DNA of 6,388 nucleotides from the NCBI GenBank assembly GCA_026197015.1, contig JAPHRB010000102.1, positions 1 through 6,388 of the forward strand, in the 5' to 3' direction. Both the position numbers and the translations under genes were made by a program. This stretch comes from Gammaproteobacteria bacterium. GTDB taxonomy: Bacteria > Pseudomonadota > Gammaproteobacteria > SZUA-229. Below are positions 1 to 6,338 of the stretch, in pieces; the first letter of the stretch is position 1, and every line of letters begins with the position of its first letter. The notes beneath the pieces are model-generated. The model worked only from the letters and a program-made list of their open reading frames with translations, was not told the DNA's origin and made no database searches.

Positions 1-1
1 T

Positions 2-418
2 ATTCAAACTAATTTGACATCTATTTTTAAAATGAGCAAAGCAGTTGTTCGGCCAATGATGAAAGCACGTAGCGGACGTATTATTAATATTACATCTGTG
101 GTTGGTTTAACGGGTAATGCGGGTCAAACTAATTATTCAGCAGCTAAAGCAGGTATTTTAGGTTTTACCAAATCACTGGCTCGCGAAATTGGTTCACGTA
201 ATATTACTGTTAACTCGGTGGCACCTGGTTTTATAGATACTGATATGACCCGTGAATTACCAGAAGAACAACGTGAGGCACTTATTTCGCAGATACCTTT
301 AAATAAGTTAGGTGATGCGCAGGATATTGCAAATGCGGTGGCGTTTTTAGCATCAGCAGAAGCGGCTTATATAACCGGTGAAACAATAAATGTTAATGGC
401 GGTATGTATATGTCATAA
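2..418 (+). CDS. fabG: 3-oxoacyl-ACP reductase FabG, 5'-truncated by window edge
   Basis: This is the C-terminal 138 residues of the cytoplasmic NADPH-dependent 3-ketoacyl-ACP reductase, which performs the first reduction in each round of fatty acid elongation. The frame is open from base 2; the TTG at 14 is internal, not a start. Aligned by eye with E. coli FabG (244 aa), the fragment corresponds to residues 107-244 without gaps, so about 106 residues lie off the left edge, including the Rossmann glycine motif. All visible catalytic residues of the short-chain dehydrogenase family are present: Asn of IQTNL, Ser of NITSVVG, and Tyr and Lys of NYSAAKAG. The C-terminus has the typical ITGETINVNGGMYMS ending. 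It is followed by acpP, as in most gammaproteobacteria. Nothing suggests degradation. Other short-chain dehydrogenases share the fold, but the ending and the acpP neighbour make FabG very likely. Confidence 0.97.
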   Translation: MQTNLTSIFKMSKAVVRPMMKARSGRIINITSVVGLTGNAGQTNYSAAKAGILGFTKSLAREIGSRNITVNSVAPGFIDTDMTRELPEEQREALISQIPLNKLGDAQDIANAVAFLASAEAAYITGETINVNGGMYMS

Positions 419-441
419 ACTGCTTATTTAGGCAGTTTATG
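414..441 (+). other. Hairpin overlapping the fabG stop codon
   Basis: CATAAACTGC (414-423) and GCAGTTTATG (432-441) form a perfect 10-bp inverted repeat around an 8-base loop. The left arm contains the fabG stop codon (416-418). No T-run follows the right arm, so it is a poor candidate for an intrinsic terminator. An RNA-processing or transcript-stabilising hairpin at the 3' end of the upstream message would fit, but that is inference. Confidence 0.5.
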
Positions 442-620
442 GTGCTAAATTCATGTGTTCTAATATGTAAAGAATGTCATATATCAAAGATTTACCTGAA
501 ATTAAGCCCGTTATAACCGTTGAAATTCAAGCTAAAGTTTCTTAACTAACTGAATTTTAAGGTAATTAATCTAAATAAAATAGATTTGAGAAATCACTGG
601 TAGTCTGTGCAGTAATTAAC

Positions 621-633
621 TAAAATACCGCGC
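621..633 (+). promoter_or_regulatory. Possible acpP promoter -10 element with GC-rich discriminator
   Basis: The 252-bp gap between fabG and acpP (419-670) is long enough for a promoter, and in E. coli acpP has its own strong promoter in this gap. TAAAAT (621-626) differs from TATAAT at one position and is followed directly by ACCGCGC. A GC-rich discriminator of this kind is typical of growth-rate-controlled promoters. I see no good -35 at 16-18 bp upstream (the 17-bp position reads TGGTAG), so the call is weak. The rest of the gap is AT-rich, with only a weak AT hairpin (568-573 with 581-586). Confidence 0.25.
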
Positions 634-670
634 AGCTCGAACATATTCGTAAATTTAAGAGGAAAAATAC

Positions 671-904
671 ATGAGCAGTGCAGAAGAACGCGTTCGCAAG
701 ATTGTTATAGAACAGCTAGGCGTAAAAGAAGATGAAGTAACTAACTCTGCTTCATTTGTAGATGACTTAGGTGCTGATTCACTAGATACAGTTGAACTGG
801 TAATGGCTTTAGAAGAGGAATTTGAGTGTGAAATTCCTGATGAAGATGCTGAAAAAATTACTACAGTTCAGCAAGCTCTGGATTATGTTAACGCTAACAG
901 TTAA
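671..904 (+). CDS. acpP: Acyl carrier protein AcpP
   Basis: This small acidic cytoplasmic protein carries acyl intermediates of fatty acid synthesis, and precursors for lipid A and related pathways, as thioesters on a 4'-phosphopantetheine arm. It has 77 residues against 78 in E. coli. The modification site is Ser37 in the GADSLDTVELVM motif, which begins helix II; the acidic stretch EEEFECEIPDEDAEKI after it matches the recognition helix used by partner enzymes. The start ATG is preceded by AAGAGG (657-662) at 8 bases, a strong ribosome binding site as expected for one of the most abundant proteins in the cell. It lies between fabG and fabF, both of which use acyl-ACP substrates. A strong terminator follows within 15 bases, so acpP is probably made mainly as a short, abundant transcript. 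Cys53 replaces the Thr found in E. coli ACP, a minor difference. Confidence 0.98.
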   Translation: MSSAEERVRKIVIEQLGVKEDEVTNSASFVDDLGADSLDTVELVMALEEEFECEIPDEDAEKITTVQQALDYVNANS

Positions 905-916
905 TTTGATTCATTG

Positions 917-949
917 AAAAAGGGCGGGCGTAGTGCCTGCCCTTTTTTT
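917..949 (+). terminator. Rho-independent terminator after acpP
   Basis: GGGCGGGC (922-929) pairs with GCCTGCCC (935-942) over 8 bp, with one G-U pair and a 5-base loop GTAGT. The stem extends through five A-T pairs (917-921 with 943-947), and a run of seven T ends at 949. This is a textbook intrinsic terminator. Its A-tract gives partial bidirectional potential, although no gene points toward it from the right. Confidence 0.92.
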
Positions 950-958
950 GTTTCTGGC

Positions 959-1013
959 AAAGCAGTTTATATTGTCTGCTTTCTAAGCCTTAGTTTTTCT
1001 GCTTAGCAGAAAA
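959..1013 (+). promoter_or_regulatory. fabF leader with competing hairpins
   Basis: Three pairings can be drawn in the 86-bp fabF leader. AAAGCAG (959-965) pairs with CTGCTTT (976-982). CTAAGC (983-988) pairs with GCTTAG (1001-1006). TTTTCTGC (995-1002) pairs with GCAGAAAA (1006-1013) around a 3-base loop. The last two share bases 1001-1006 and cannot form together. The 8-bp hairpin ends 11 bases before the fabF Shine-Dalgarno. An AT-rich TATATT (968-973) could be a -10 element but has no convincing -35. Any regulatory role is inference. Confidence 0.4.
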
Positions 1014-1035
1014 TTAAAAATTCTGGAGAATACTC

Positions 1036-2274
1036 TTGGCTAAACGTCGCGTTGTTGTTACCGGTTTAGGTATCGTTTCACCTGTTGGCAATGATCTTAA
1101 GTCTTCATGGGATAATATCCTGGCGGGCAAAAGTGGTATTGCGCTTATCAATGATTTTGACACAACTGATCAAGCAGTAAAATTTGCCGGTATAGTTAAA
1201 GATTTTGATGCGACTGAGTATGTTCCCAAAAAAGACGTGAAGAAAATGGATACCTTTATTCATTACGGCATAGCCGCTTCCGATCAGGCAATAAGAGACT
1301 CAGGTATTGAAATTACCGAAGAAAATGCTGAGCGTATCGGTGTCGCCGTAGGTTCTGGTATTGGTGGTTTACCTCTGATTGAAAAAAATAAAGAAGCAAT
1401 GGATAAGGGTGGCCCGAGAAAAATTTCTCCGTTCCTTATTCCCGGTTCTATAATCAATATGATTTCCGGAAATCTATCTATTAAATATGGCATTAAAGGC
1501 CCAAATATCGCATTAGTTACAGCCTGTACTACGGGTACTCATAGTATCGGTATGGCAGCACGTATGATCGCCTATGGTGATGCTGATGTAATGGTTGCAG
1601 GAGGCGCTGAAAAAGCCTCCTCTCCACTTGGTATCGGTGGTTTTGCAGCTGCTCGGGCACTGTCTCGTAATAATGATAATTTTGAAGCTGCCAGTCGTCC
1701 ATGGGATAAAGACCGAGATGGTTTTGTTCTAGGTGATGGAGCAGGTGTACTTGTATTAGAAGAGTATGAACACGCGAAAGCACGTGGTGCAAAAATATAC
1801 TGTGAAATGGCCGGCTTTGGCATGAGTGGTGATGCTTATCATATGACTAGCCCGTCTGCAGGTGGTGAAGGTGCAGCACGTTGCATGATTAATGCAATTA
1901 AAGATGCAGGTCTGAATAAAGAAGATGTTCAGTTTGTTAATGCACACGGCACTTCTACACCCGCTGGTGATATTGCAGAGACAATGGCCATGAAAGCCGC
2001 CTTTGCTGATCATGCTAAATCTCTTGCTATTACCTCAACTAAATCAATGACGGGGCACCTACTGGGTGCAGCTGGCGGTATTGAAGCGGTATTTAGTGTC
2101 ATGAGCCTTCATGATCAGGTTGCTACACCTACAATTAATTTAGATAATCAGGATCCGGAATGTGATCTGGATTATGTACCTAATACAGCCCGTGATATGA
2201 AAATGGATGTTGTGTTGTCTAATTCGTTTGGTTTTGGTGGTACAAACGGAACGGTACTGTTTAAAAAGATTTAA
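1036..2274 (+). CDS. fabF: 3-oxoacyl-ACP synthase II (FabF, KAS II)
   Basis: FabF condenses malonyl-ACP with acyl-ACP in the elongation cycle and in E. coli is responsible for the palmitoleate to cis-vaccenate step. The protein has 412 residues against 413 in E. coli and is collinear with it. The catalytic triad is present: Cys164 in VTACTTG, His304 in NAHGTSTPAGD and His341 in MTGHLLG, with the conserved Lys336 in TSTKSMTG. The flexible loop SFGFGGTNG (397-405) includes the gating Phe. The start is TTG at 1036: GGAG (1025-1028) sits 7 bases upstream, MAKRRVVVTGLG matches the family N-terminus, an in-frame TAA at 1015-1017 blocks any earlier start, and the first in-frame ATG is codon 71. It follows acpP and its terminator, so it needs readthrough or its own promoter. 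The family also contains FabB, but length, sequence and neighbours favour FabF. Confidence 0.97.
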   Translation: MAKRRVVVTGLGIVSPVGNDLKSSWDNILAGKSGIALINDFDTTDQAVKFAGIVKDFDATEYVPKKDVKKMDTFIHYGIAASDQAIRDSGIEITEENAERIGVAVGSGIGGLPLIEKNKEAMDKGGPRKISPFLIPGSIINMISGNLSIKYGIKGPNIALVTACTTGTHSIGMAARMIAYGDADVMVAGGAEKASSPLGIGGFAAARALSRNNDNFEAASRPWDKDRDGFVLGDGAGVLVLEEYEHAKARGAKIYCEMAGFGMSGDAYHMTSPSAGGEGAARCMINAIKDAGLNKEDVQFVNAHGTSTPAGDIAETMAMKAAFADHAKSLAITSTKSMTGHLLGAAGGIEAVFSVMSLHDQVATPTINLDNQDPECDLDYVPNTARDMKMDVVLSNSFGFGGTNGTVLFKKI

Positions 2275-2282
2275 GCTTATTT

Positions 2283-2436
2283 AAAGAATAAGAAAACGCG
2301 AAACACGCAAGTAACCGCTAATGAACGCGAATAAAATTAAAAGCATCAATAATGTGTAATGTGCCGCAGGCACATAAGCTAAAGTATTTGCGTTCATTAG
2401 CGGTTATTTGCAGACATTGGCGTTTTCTTTTTCTTT
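2283..2436. repeat. 154-bp inverted-repeat element (REP/MITE-like) between fabF and pabB
   Basis: Two long arms face each other across a 51-base centre. The inner stem pairs 2307-2333 with 2385-2411: 27 consecutive pairs with two G-U, including the perfect 17-mer TAACCGCTAATGAACGC (2312-2328). After an internal loop (2300-2306 against 2412-2419), the outer stem pairs 2283-2299 with 2420-2436, 16 of 17 positions. The arms consist of about 10-bp units: CGCAAGTAAC, CGCTAATGAA and CGCGAATAAA in a row at 2306-2335. The right side ends in a T-rich tract (2423-2437), so as RNA it could also terminate the fabF transcript. The element fills almost the whole fabF-pabB gap, contains no credible ORF, and has a related copy at 6317-6338. 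I find no flanking target-site duplication that I would defend. Confidence 0.85.
2359..2375 (+). other. Short hairpin at the centre of the inverted-repeat element
   Basis: ATGTGCC (2359-2365) and GGCACAT (2369-2375) are a perfect 7-bp inverted repeat around the loop GCA, placed near the middle of the 51-base segment between the long arms. It would cap the long stem with a second, GC-richer hairpin. It is a sequence fact; its function is unknown. Confidence 0.6.
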
Positions 2437-2453
2437 TAAATTAAAGAGTGATT

Positions 2454-3809
2454 ATGGCTAACTCATTAATCATTCAAACCCTGGAAAATATTCCTAACTT
2501 ACTCGCACTGCATGCCAGTAATCCTGAGCGTTACCCTCATTTATTAAGCAGTAATTCATCAATTGAAGAAAAATCAAATCTTGCCCGGTTTGACATTTTA
2601 TTTGCCTGCCCACAACAAACCATTCAAAGTGATAAGGCTGATTTTTTACAGCAGTTAGATCAGGCGTGGCAGGCAGGTAAAATTGAAGCTGATGATAATA
2701 TCGATTTACCTTTTAAAGGTGGCTGGTTTTTATATTTAGGTTACGAGCTGGCACAGGAAATTGAAACGGGTTTAAACTTACCAGCGGCAGAAGACGGTTT
2801 ACCAGTGGCTTTTGCTACTCGTTTTCCAGCAGCTATTATTGTTGACTCACATACACAACAGGCATATATCGTTTGTGAACCTGAATATAAGGCATGCGCA
2901 GAAAAAATTAATAGTGATTTAGTAAACGAAGCGTCAGTTGAAAAAAAGCTCAACGCTTTTCAAATTGAACAAATGATTGAAGATGATGAATTACATTATT
3001 TAAGTCAATTAGATCAGTTACATCAATATATAGTAGACGGTGATGTGTTTCAGGTTAATTTATCACGTTGCTGGAAATCACAGTTAATCACACCAGCTTC
3101 ATCGAAAGTTAGTCACGCCAGTATTTACCAGCAATTAATTAAATCTAACCCGGGGCCTTTTAATGCTTTAGTTACCTTAGGTGACAAGGCTATTATTAGT
3201 TCGTCACCAGAGAGGCTGGTTCAACTTAAGAATGGTTACCTGCAAACCCGGCCTATTGCAGGCACACGGCCGCGAGCGCTTGATAATGTTGAAGACAGGT
3301 GTTTATCGAGTGAACTATTAGCTCACCCAAAAGAGCGCGCTGAGCATATTATGCTTATTGATCTCGAACGAAATGATATGGGCAGAGTTTGTGTGCCGGG
3401 TAGCATTGAGGTTAATGAGTTAATGGTGCTTGAAACGTATCAGCATGTTCATCATATTGTATCCAATGTGAGGGGTAAATTGCGTGATGACATTACACCG
3501 GGGCAGTTAATATCAGCCGTATTTCCCGGTGGTACAATAACGGGTTGTCCGAAAGTTCGCTGTATGGAAATACTGGCAGAACTTGAGCAGGTAGGCCGCG
3601 GCGCCTATACTGGTTCACTGGGATATTTAAATAATGATGGTAGCCTGGATTTAAATATACTCATTCGTACGATCACCAGAAACGGTAATAAGCTGCAATT
3701 TCGGGCCGGTGGTGGCATAGTTGTAGATTCAGACTCAACTAATGAGTTAAATGAAACACGCGCCAAAGCAAAGGGTTTAATCCACGCATTAGAGGAAGGG
3801 AATCAATGA
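2454..3809 (+). CDS. pabB: Aminodeoxychorismate synthase component I (PabB)
   Basis: PabB converts chorismate and ammonia (supplied from glutamine by PabA) to 4-amino-4-deoxychorismate, the first committed step to 4-aminobenzoate and folate, in the cytoplasm. The protein has 451 residues (E. coli 453). The N-terminal domain (about 1-160) has the PabB-like LARFDILFACP and GGWFLYLGYELA segments and lacks the LLES tryptophan-feedback motif of TrpE. The chorismate-binding domain (about 180-447) has DGDVFQVNLSR, SSSPERLV, TRPIAGTRPR (265-274), LIDLERNDMGRV, HHIVSNV, FPGGTITGCPKVRCMEI and AGGGIVVDSD. Ala269 stands where E. coli PabB has nucleophilic Lys274; TrpE also has Ala there. I chose ATG 2454, because AAAGAG (2443-2448) is 5 bases upstream; the GTG at 2448 overlaps that site. 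The pabC gene overlaps its end by 4 bp, which favours PabB over TrpE. No pabA is in the window. Confidence 0.88.
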   Translation: MANSLIIQTLENIPNLLALHASNPERYPHLLSSNSSIEEKSNLARFDILFACPQQTIQSDKADFLQQLDQAWQAGKIEADDNIDLPFKGGWFLYLGYELAQEIETGLNLPAAEDGLPVAFATRFPAAIIVDSHTQQAYIVCEPEYKACAEKINSDLVNEASVEKKLNAFQIEQMIEDDELHYLSQLDQLHQYIVDGDVFQVNLSRCWKSQLITPASSKVSHASIYQQLIKSNPGPFNALVTLGDKAIISSSPERLVQLKNGYLQTRPIAGTRPRALDNVEDRCLSSELLAHPKERAEHIMLIDLERNDMGRVCVPGSIEVNELMVLETYQHVHHIVSNVRGKLRDDITPGQLISAVFPGGTITGCPKVRCMEILAELEQVGRGAYTGSLGYLNNDGSLDLNILIRTITRNGNKLQFRAGGGIVVDSDSTNELNETRAKAKGLIHALEEGNQ

Positions 3810-4633
3810 GTAAAACAATTGTAAATGGAAGTGAAGAAAGTAACATATCTGTTAGCGACAGAGGGTTTCAGTATGGTGATGGTTTATTTGAAACCATTAT
3901 CTATAAAAATAATCGGCTACAACTCTGGAACGAGCATATACAGCGCTTAAACGATAGCTGTGATCGATTATCACTTAAGAAAGTTGATGAAGCGCTGTGG
4001 CTTGAAGATATAAAAAAACTTGATTTAGTTAATGACTCTGTCATCAAGCTTAGTCTGAGTCGCGGTAACTCAGCACGTGGTTATTTATATGATGAAGAGA
4101 GTAATGTTACTCGCGTCACAGCATCATTTGATTTGCCGTCATATCCTGAAGAAAATCAAACGGGCATAATTGCAACTATTTGTAAAACACCTGTGTCCAT
4201 GAATATTGCCTTAGCAGGCATGAAACATTTAAACAGGCTGGATAATGTTCTGGCCAGGAATGAATGGACTGATAGTGTTATTTCTGAAGGTTTTATGCTT
4301 GATAATCAGGGGCATATTATCGAAGGCACCATGAGTAACGTGTTTTGTGTGTTAGGTGATGAGTTATATAGCCCTCTGTTAGAACAATGCGGTATAACAG
4401 GTATCATGCGTCAACAGGTTATTACTATAGCAGAGAAACTTAATACACCGGTTAATATTGTGGATATAAGTAAAGCTAATTTTTTGTCAATGGATGCTAT
4501 TTTTATAACTAATAGTTTAATTGGTATGTGGCCTGTTAAGAAAATAATTGATGGTGAAAATAGTGTGGAATTTCAGCAGAGTAAACTTATTGATGATATA
4601 AAGCAGAAATTATTACAGGTAATATCTGTTTAA
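3806..4633 (+). CDS. pabC: Aminodeoxychorismate lyase (PabC)
   Basis: PabC is a cytoplasmic PLP enzyme of fold type IV that splits 4-amino-4-deoxychorismate into 4-aminobenzoate and pyruvate, taking the product of PabB. It has 275 residues against 269 in E. coli. Visible motifs are SVSDRGFQYGDGLFET (15-30), the arginine region SRGNSARGY (85-93), the Schiff-base lysine Lys140 in AGMKHLNRLDNVLAR, the PLP-contacting Glu173 in IIEGTMSNVF, the phosphate-binding GITGIMRQ (196-203) and NSLIGMWPV (236-244). The AGxKHLNRLxxVLxR segment is typical of PabC and argues against the related branched-chain and D-amino acid aminotransferases. The start ATG overlaps the pabB stop as ATGA, and AGGAAGGG (3793-3800) lies 5 bases upstream, so the two are probably translationally coupled. 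In E. coli pabC follows fabF directly; here pabB stands between them. Confidence 0.95.
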   Translation: MSKTIVNGSEESNISVSDRGFQYGDGLFETIIYKNNRLQLWNEHIQRLNDSCDRLSLKKVDEALWLEDIKKLDLVNDSVIKLSLSRGNSARGYLYDEESNVTRVTASFDLPSYPEENQTGIIATICKTPVSMNIALAGMKHLNRLDNVLARNEWTDSVISEGFMLDNQGHIIEGTMSNVFCVLGDELYSPLLEQCGITGIMRQQVITIAEKLNTPVNIVDISKANFLSMDAIFITNSLIGMWPVKKIIDGENSVEFQQSKLIDDIKQKLLQVISV

Positions 4634-4679
4634 TTATTTAAGCTGTATTTACATGCGACTATTTGAGTATTAAAAAACA

Positions 4680-5684
4680 ATGATAAAAAAAATATTAGGT
4701 TTGCTTTTAATCGCCTCAAGCGCTTTAGCAATCGACTTTTATTTTTTTCTGGATAAACCATTAGGGGTTGAATCAGAGGAAACCTATAACTTTAAACCAG
4801 GTACCAGTGTGTCTGCACTGGCACGTGATCTCGAAAATAAAAATATCATTTCTAACCGACTGTATTTTTCTATCTGGGCACGAGTAACCGGCAGTGCCAG
4901 AAAATTAAAAGCAGGTGAGTATCAAATTAGTCCAGAGTTAAGTACCCTGCAACTGTTTACCTTAATGCAAAAAGGTAAAGTGCGTTTATATAGTTTAACG
5001 CTGGTGGAAGGTCTTACTTTTAAACAGATGATGGAACTGGTTAATAACGAAGATAATTTGAGCCATCACCTGCTTGAGTTAACAGATGATCAAATCATGC
5101 AAAAAATTGGTCATGCTGGTGAACATCCTGAAGGACGCTTTTTTCCCGATACTTATCGTTTCCCTAAAGGTTTGAGTGATATTGACCTCTTAAAAAAAGC
5201 CTATCAGGAAATGCAGCAACGACTCGATGTTGCCTGGCAACAAAGGGATGAAAACCTGCCTTTGAAAACAGCTTATGAAGCTTTAATACTGGCGTCCATA
5301 GTAGAGAAAGAAAGTGCTATCGCCGAAGAGCGCACACAAATAGCCGGAGTTTTTATAAACCGCTTACGTAAAGGCATGCGTTTGCAAACCGATCCAACGG
5401 TTATTTACGGCATAGGTGATAAATATAAAGGTAATATTCGTTTTAAACACTTACGTACAGATACGCCTTATAATACTTATACACGAAAAGGTTTACCGCC
5501 AACGCCGATTGCAATGCCAGGTCAGGGGGCTTTAGATGCGGTGAGTCATCCGGATACAACCGAATATATTTATTTTGTTGCCATGTCAGACAAATCCGGG
5601 CGACATATATTTTCCACCACATTAAAAGACCATGAGCACGCTGTCGATGTTCATCAACGTAAACATATAAAGAAAGCAAGATAA
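4680..5684 (+). CDS. mltG: Endolytic murein transglycosylase MltG (YceG family)
   Basis: MltG is an inner-membrane lytic transglycosylase that cleaves nascent peptidoglycan and is proposed to release or terminate growing glycan strands. The protein has 334 residues (E. coli 340). Residues 5-24 form an uncleaved membrane anchor after MIKK. Residues about 38-100 form the LysM-like domain (FKPGTSVSALARDLENK, KLKAGEYQIS). The catalytic YceG domain follows, with PEGRFFPDTYRF (150-161), the catalytic glutamate motif ASIVEKES (205-212, Glu211 by alignment to E. coli Glu218), VFINRLRKGMRLQTDPTVIYG (224-244), PYNTYTRKGLPPTPIAMPG and EYIYFVA. It lies 46 bp after pabC. The ribosome site is poor: only GAG (4665-4667), 12 bases from the ATG. 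A frame from an earlier ATG (4653) stops at 4671, so 4680 stands. The order pabC-mltG-tmk is widespread. Note that older databases misname this family as aminodeoxychorismate lyase. Confidence 0.95.
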   Translation: MIKKILGLLLIASSALAIDFYFFLDKPLGVESEETYNFKPGTSVSALARDLENKNIISNRLYFSIWARVTGSARKLKAGEYQISPELSTLQLFTLMQKGKVRLYSLTLVEGLTFKQMMELVNNEDNLSHHLLELTDDQIMQKIGHAGEHPEGRFFPDTYRFPKGLSDIDLLKKAYQEMQQRLDVAWQQRDENLPLKTAYEALILASIVEKESAIAEERTQIAGVFINRLRKGMRLQTDPTVIYGIGDKYKGNIRFKHLRTDTPYNTYTRKGLPPTPIAMPGQGALDAVSHPDTTEYIYFVAMSDKSGRHIFSTTLKDHEHAVDVHQRKHIKKAR

Positions 5685-6337
5685 TGAGCAGACCTTTATT
5701 CATTACCCTGGAAGGCACAGAAGGTGTTGGTAAAACTTCAAATATGGAGTTTATAAAATCTATATTAAAAGAGAAAAATATCGATTTTATAGAAACCCGT
5801 GAACCCGGCGGCACTCCAATGGGAGAAACATTACGTGAAATGTTACTCGGTGAAGATTTTAAAGGCATGTCAGATGATACAGAATTAATGTTGATGTTTG
5901 CTGCACGTGCGGAGCATGTTGCACAGGTAATCAAACCGGCGTTAGAAAAAGGTCAGTGGGTATTATGTGATCGATTTACTGATGCTACGTATGCTTACCA
6001 GGGAGGGGGGCGTCAGTTAGATGTTAAACGTATTGAAGGGCTTGAAAACTGGGTGTTAGGTGATTTGCGCCCTGACTTAACGTTATTATTAGACGCGCCC
6101 ATTTCAGTCGGTAGAGCAAGAGCCGGAAAACGCAGTACACCTGATCGTTTTGAGCAGGAGATGGATGGATTCTTTAACAGGGTAAGGGATGCATATTTAT
6201 CAAGAGCCAAGGCGGAGCCTGAGAGGATTAAGGTTATAGATGCTTCTGGTGATTTGTTGTCAGTAGAAAAACAGATTAGCGTATTAATTAATTCAGTTAT
6301 AAAGTCAAAAGCAGGGGAAACCGCAAATAAACGCTAA
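5684..6337 (+). CDS. tmk: Thymidylate kinase (dTMP kinase)
   Basis: Tmk phosphorylates dTMP to dTDP with ATP, on the only route to dTTP for DNA synthesis. The protein has 217 residues (E. coli 213). It has the P-loop GTEGVGKTS (11-19), TREPGG (38-43) for the substrate, DRFTDATYAYQGGGR (96-110) with the DRx motif and the thymine-binding segment, and a LID region RARAGKRSTPDRFE (144-157). There is no arginine in the P-loop and basic residues are in the LID, which is the bacterial type II arrangement of E. coli. The ATG shares one base with the mltG stop (TAATG), and only a weak AGAAAG (5671-5676) precedes it, so translational coupling is likely. Its last seven codons and stop lie inside a copy of the repeat described at 2283-2436, which therefore supplies the C-terminal tail (about GETANKR) beyond the conserved domain. 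Confidence 0.97.
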   Translation: MSRPLFITLEGTEGVGKTSNMEFIKSILKEKNIDFIETREPGGTPMGETLREMLLGEDFKGMSDDTELMLMFAARAEHVAQVIKPALEKGQWVLCDRFTDATYAYQGGGRQLDVKRIEGLENWVLGDLRPDLTLLLDAPISVGRARAGKRSTPDRFEQEMDGFFNRVRDAYLSRAKAEPERIKVIDASGDLLSVEKQISVLINSVIKSKAGETANKR

Positions 6338-6338
6338 T
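6317..6338 (+). repeat. Degenerate copy of the fabF-pabB repeat over the tmk stop codon
   Basis: Bases 6317-6338 match the left arm of the long inverted repeat (2311-2332) at 18 of 22 positions without gaps; the differences fall at 2312, 2319, 2323 and 2329. It shows the same roughly 10-bp unit twice, CGCAAATAAA then CGCTAATGTT (6323-6342). It is in the left-arm orientation; no opposing arm is visible in the 50 bases before the window ends. Confidence 0.7.

Noticed and set aside
14..16. TTG at 14 as a start of a short reductase
   Set aside because: The frame is open to the window edge and alignment with FabG continues upstream through IQTNL, so this is an internal codon of a cut gene.
474..545. 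A 23-codon frame (ATG 474 to TAA 543-545) in the fabG-acpP gap, beginning MSYIKDLPEIKP
   Set aside because: It lacks a properly spaced ribosome binding site, is short enough to occur by chance, and shows no recognisable family. It would need conservation in relatives to be believed.
1284..2013. Four minus-strand open frames inside fabF (1284-1493, 1529-1792, 1572-1823, 1756-2013)
   Set aside because: They overlap a fully conserved fabF, resemble no family, and are low-complexity reverse images of its codons.
2297..2411. CRISPR array or integron attC site suggested by repeated short motifs
   Set aside because: The repeats are about 10 bp, contiguous and inverted across a centre. There are no spacers of uniform length, no cas genes, and no GTTRRRY/RYYYAAC core sites.
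2408..2441. Possible pabB promoter: TTGCAG (2408-2413) with TTAAAT (2436-2441)
   Set aside because: The spacer is 22 bp, too long for a sigma-70 promoter, and the -35 lies inside the repeat arm.
2448..2453. GTG at 2448 as the pabB start
   Set aside because: It overlaps the AAAGAG ribosome binding site; ATG 2454 has correct 5-base spacing and costs only two residues.
5443..5934. A 163-codon minus-strand open frame across the mltG-tmk junction
   Set aside because: Both overlapped genes are intact and conserved. The peptide has no recognisable domain, and the length is explained by stop-poor antisense of AT-rich coding sequence.
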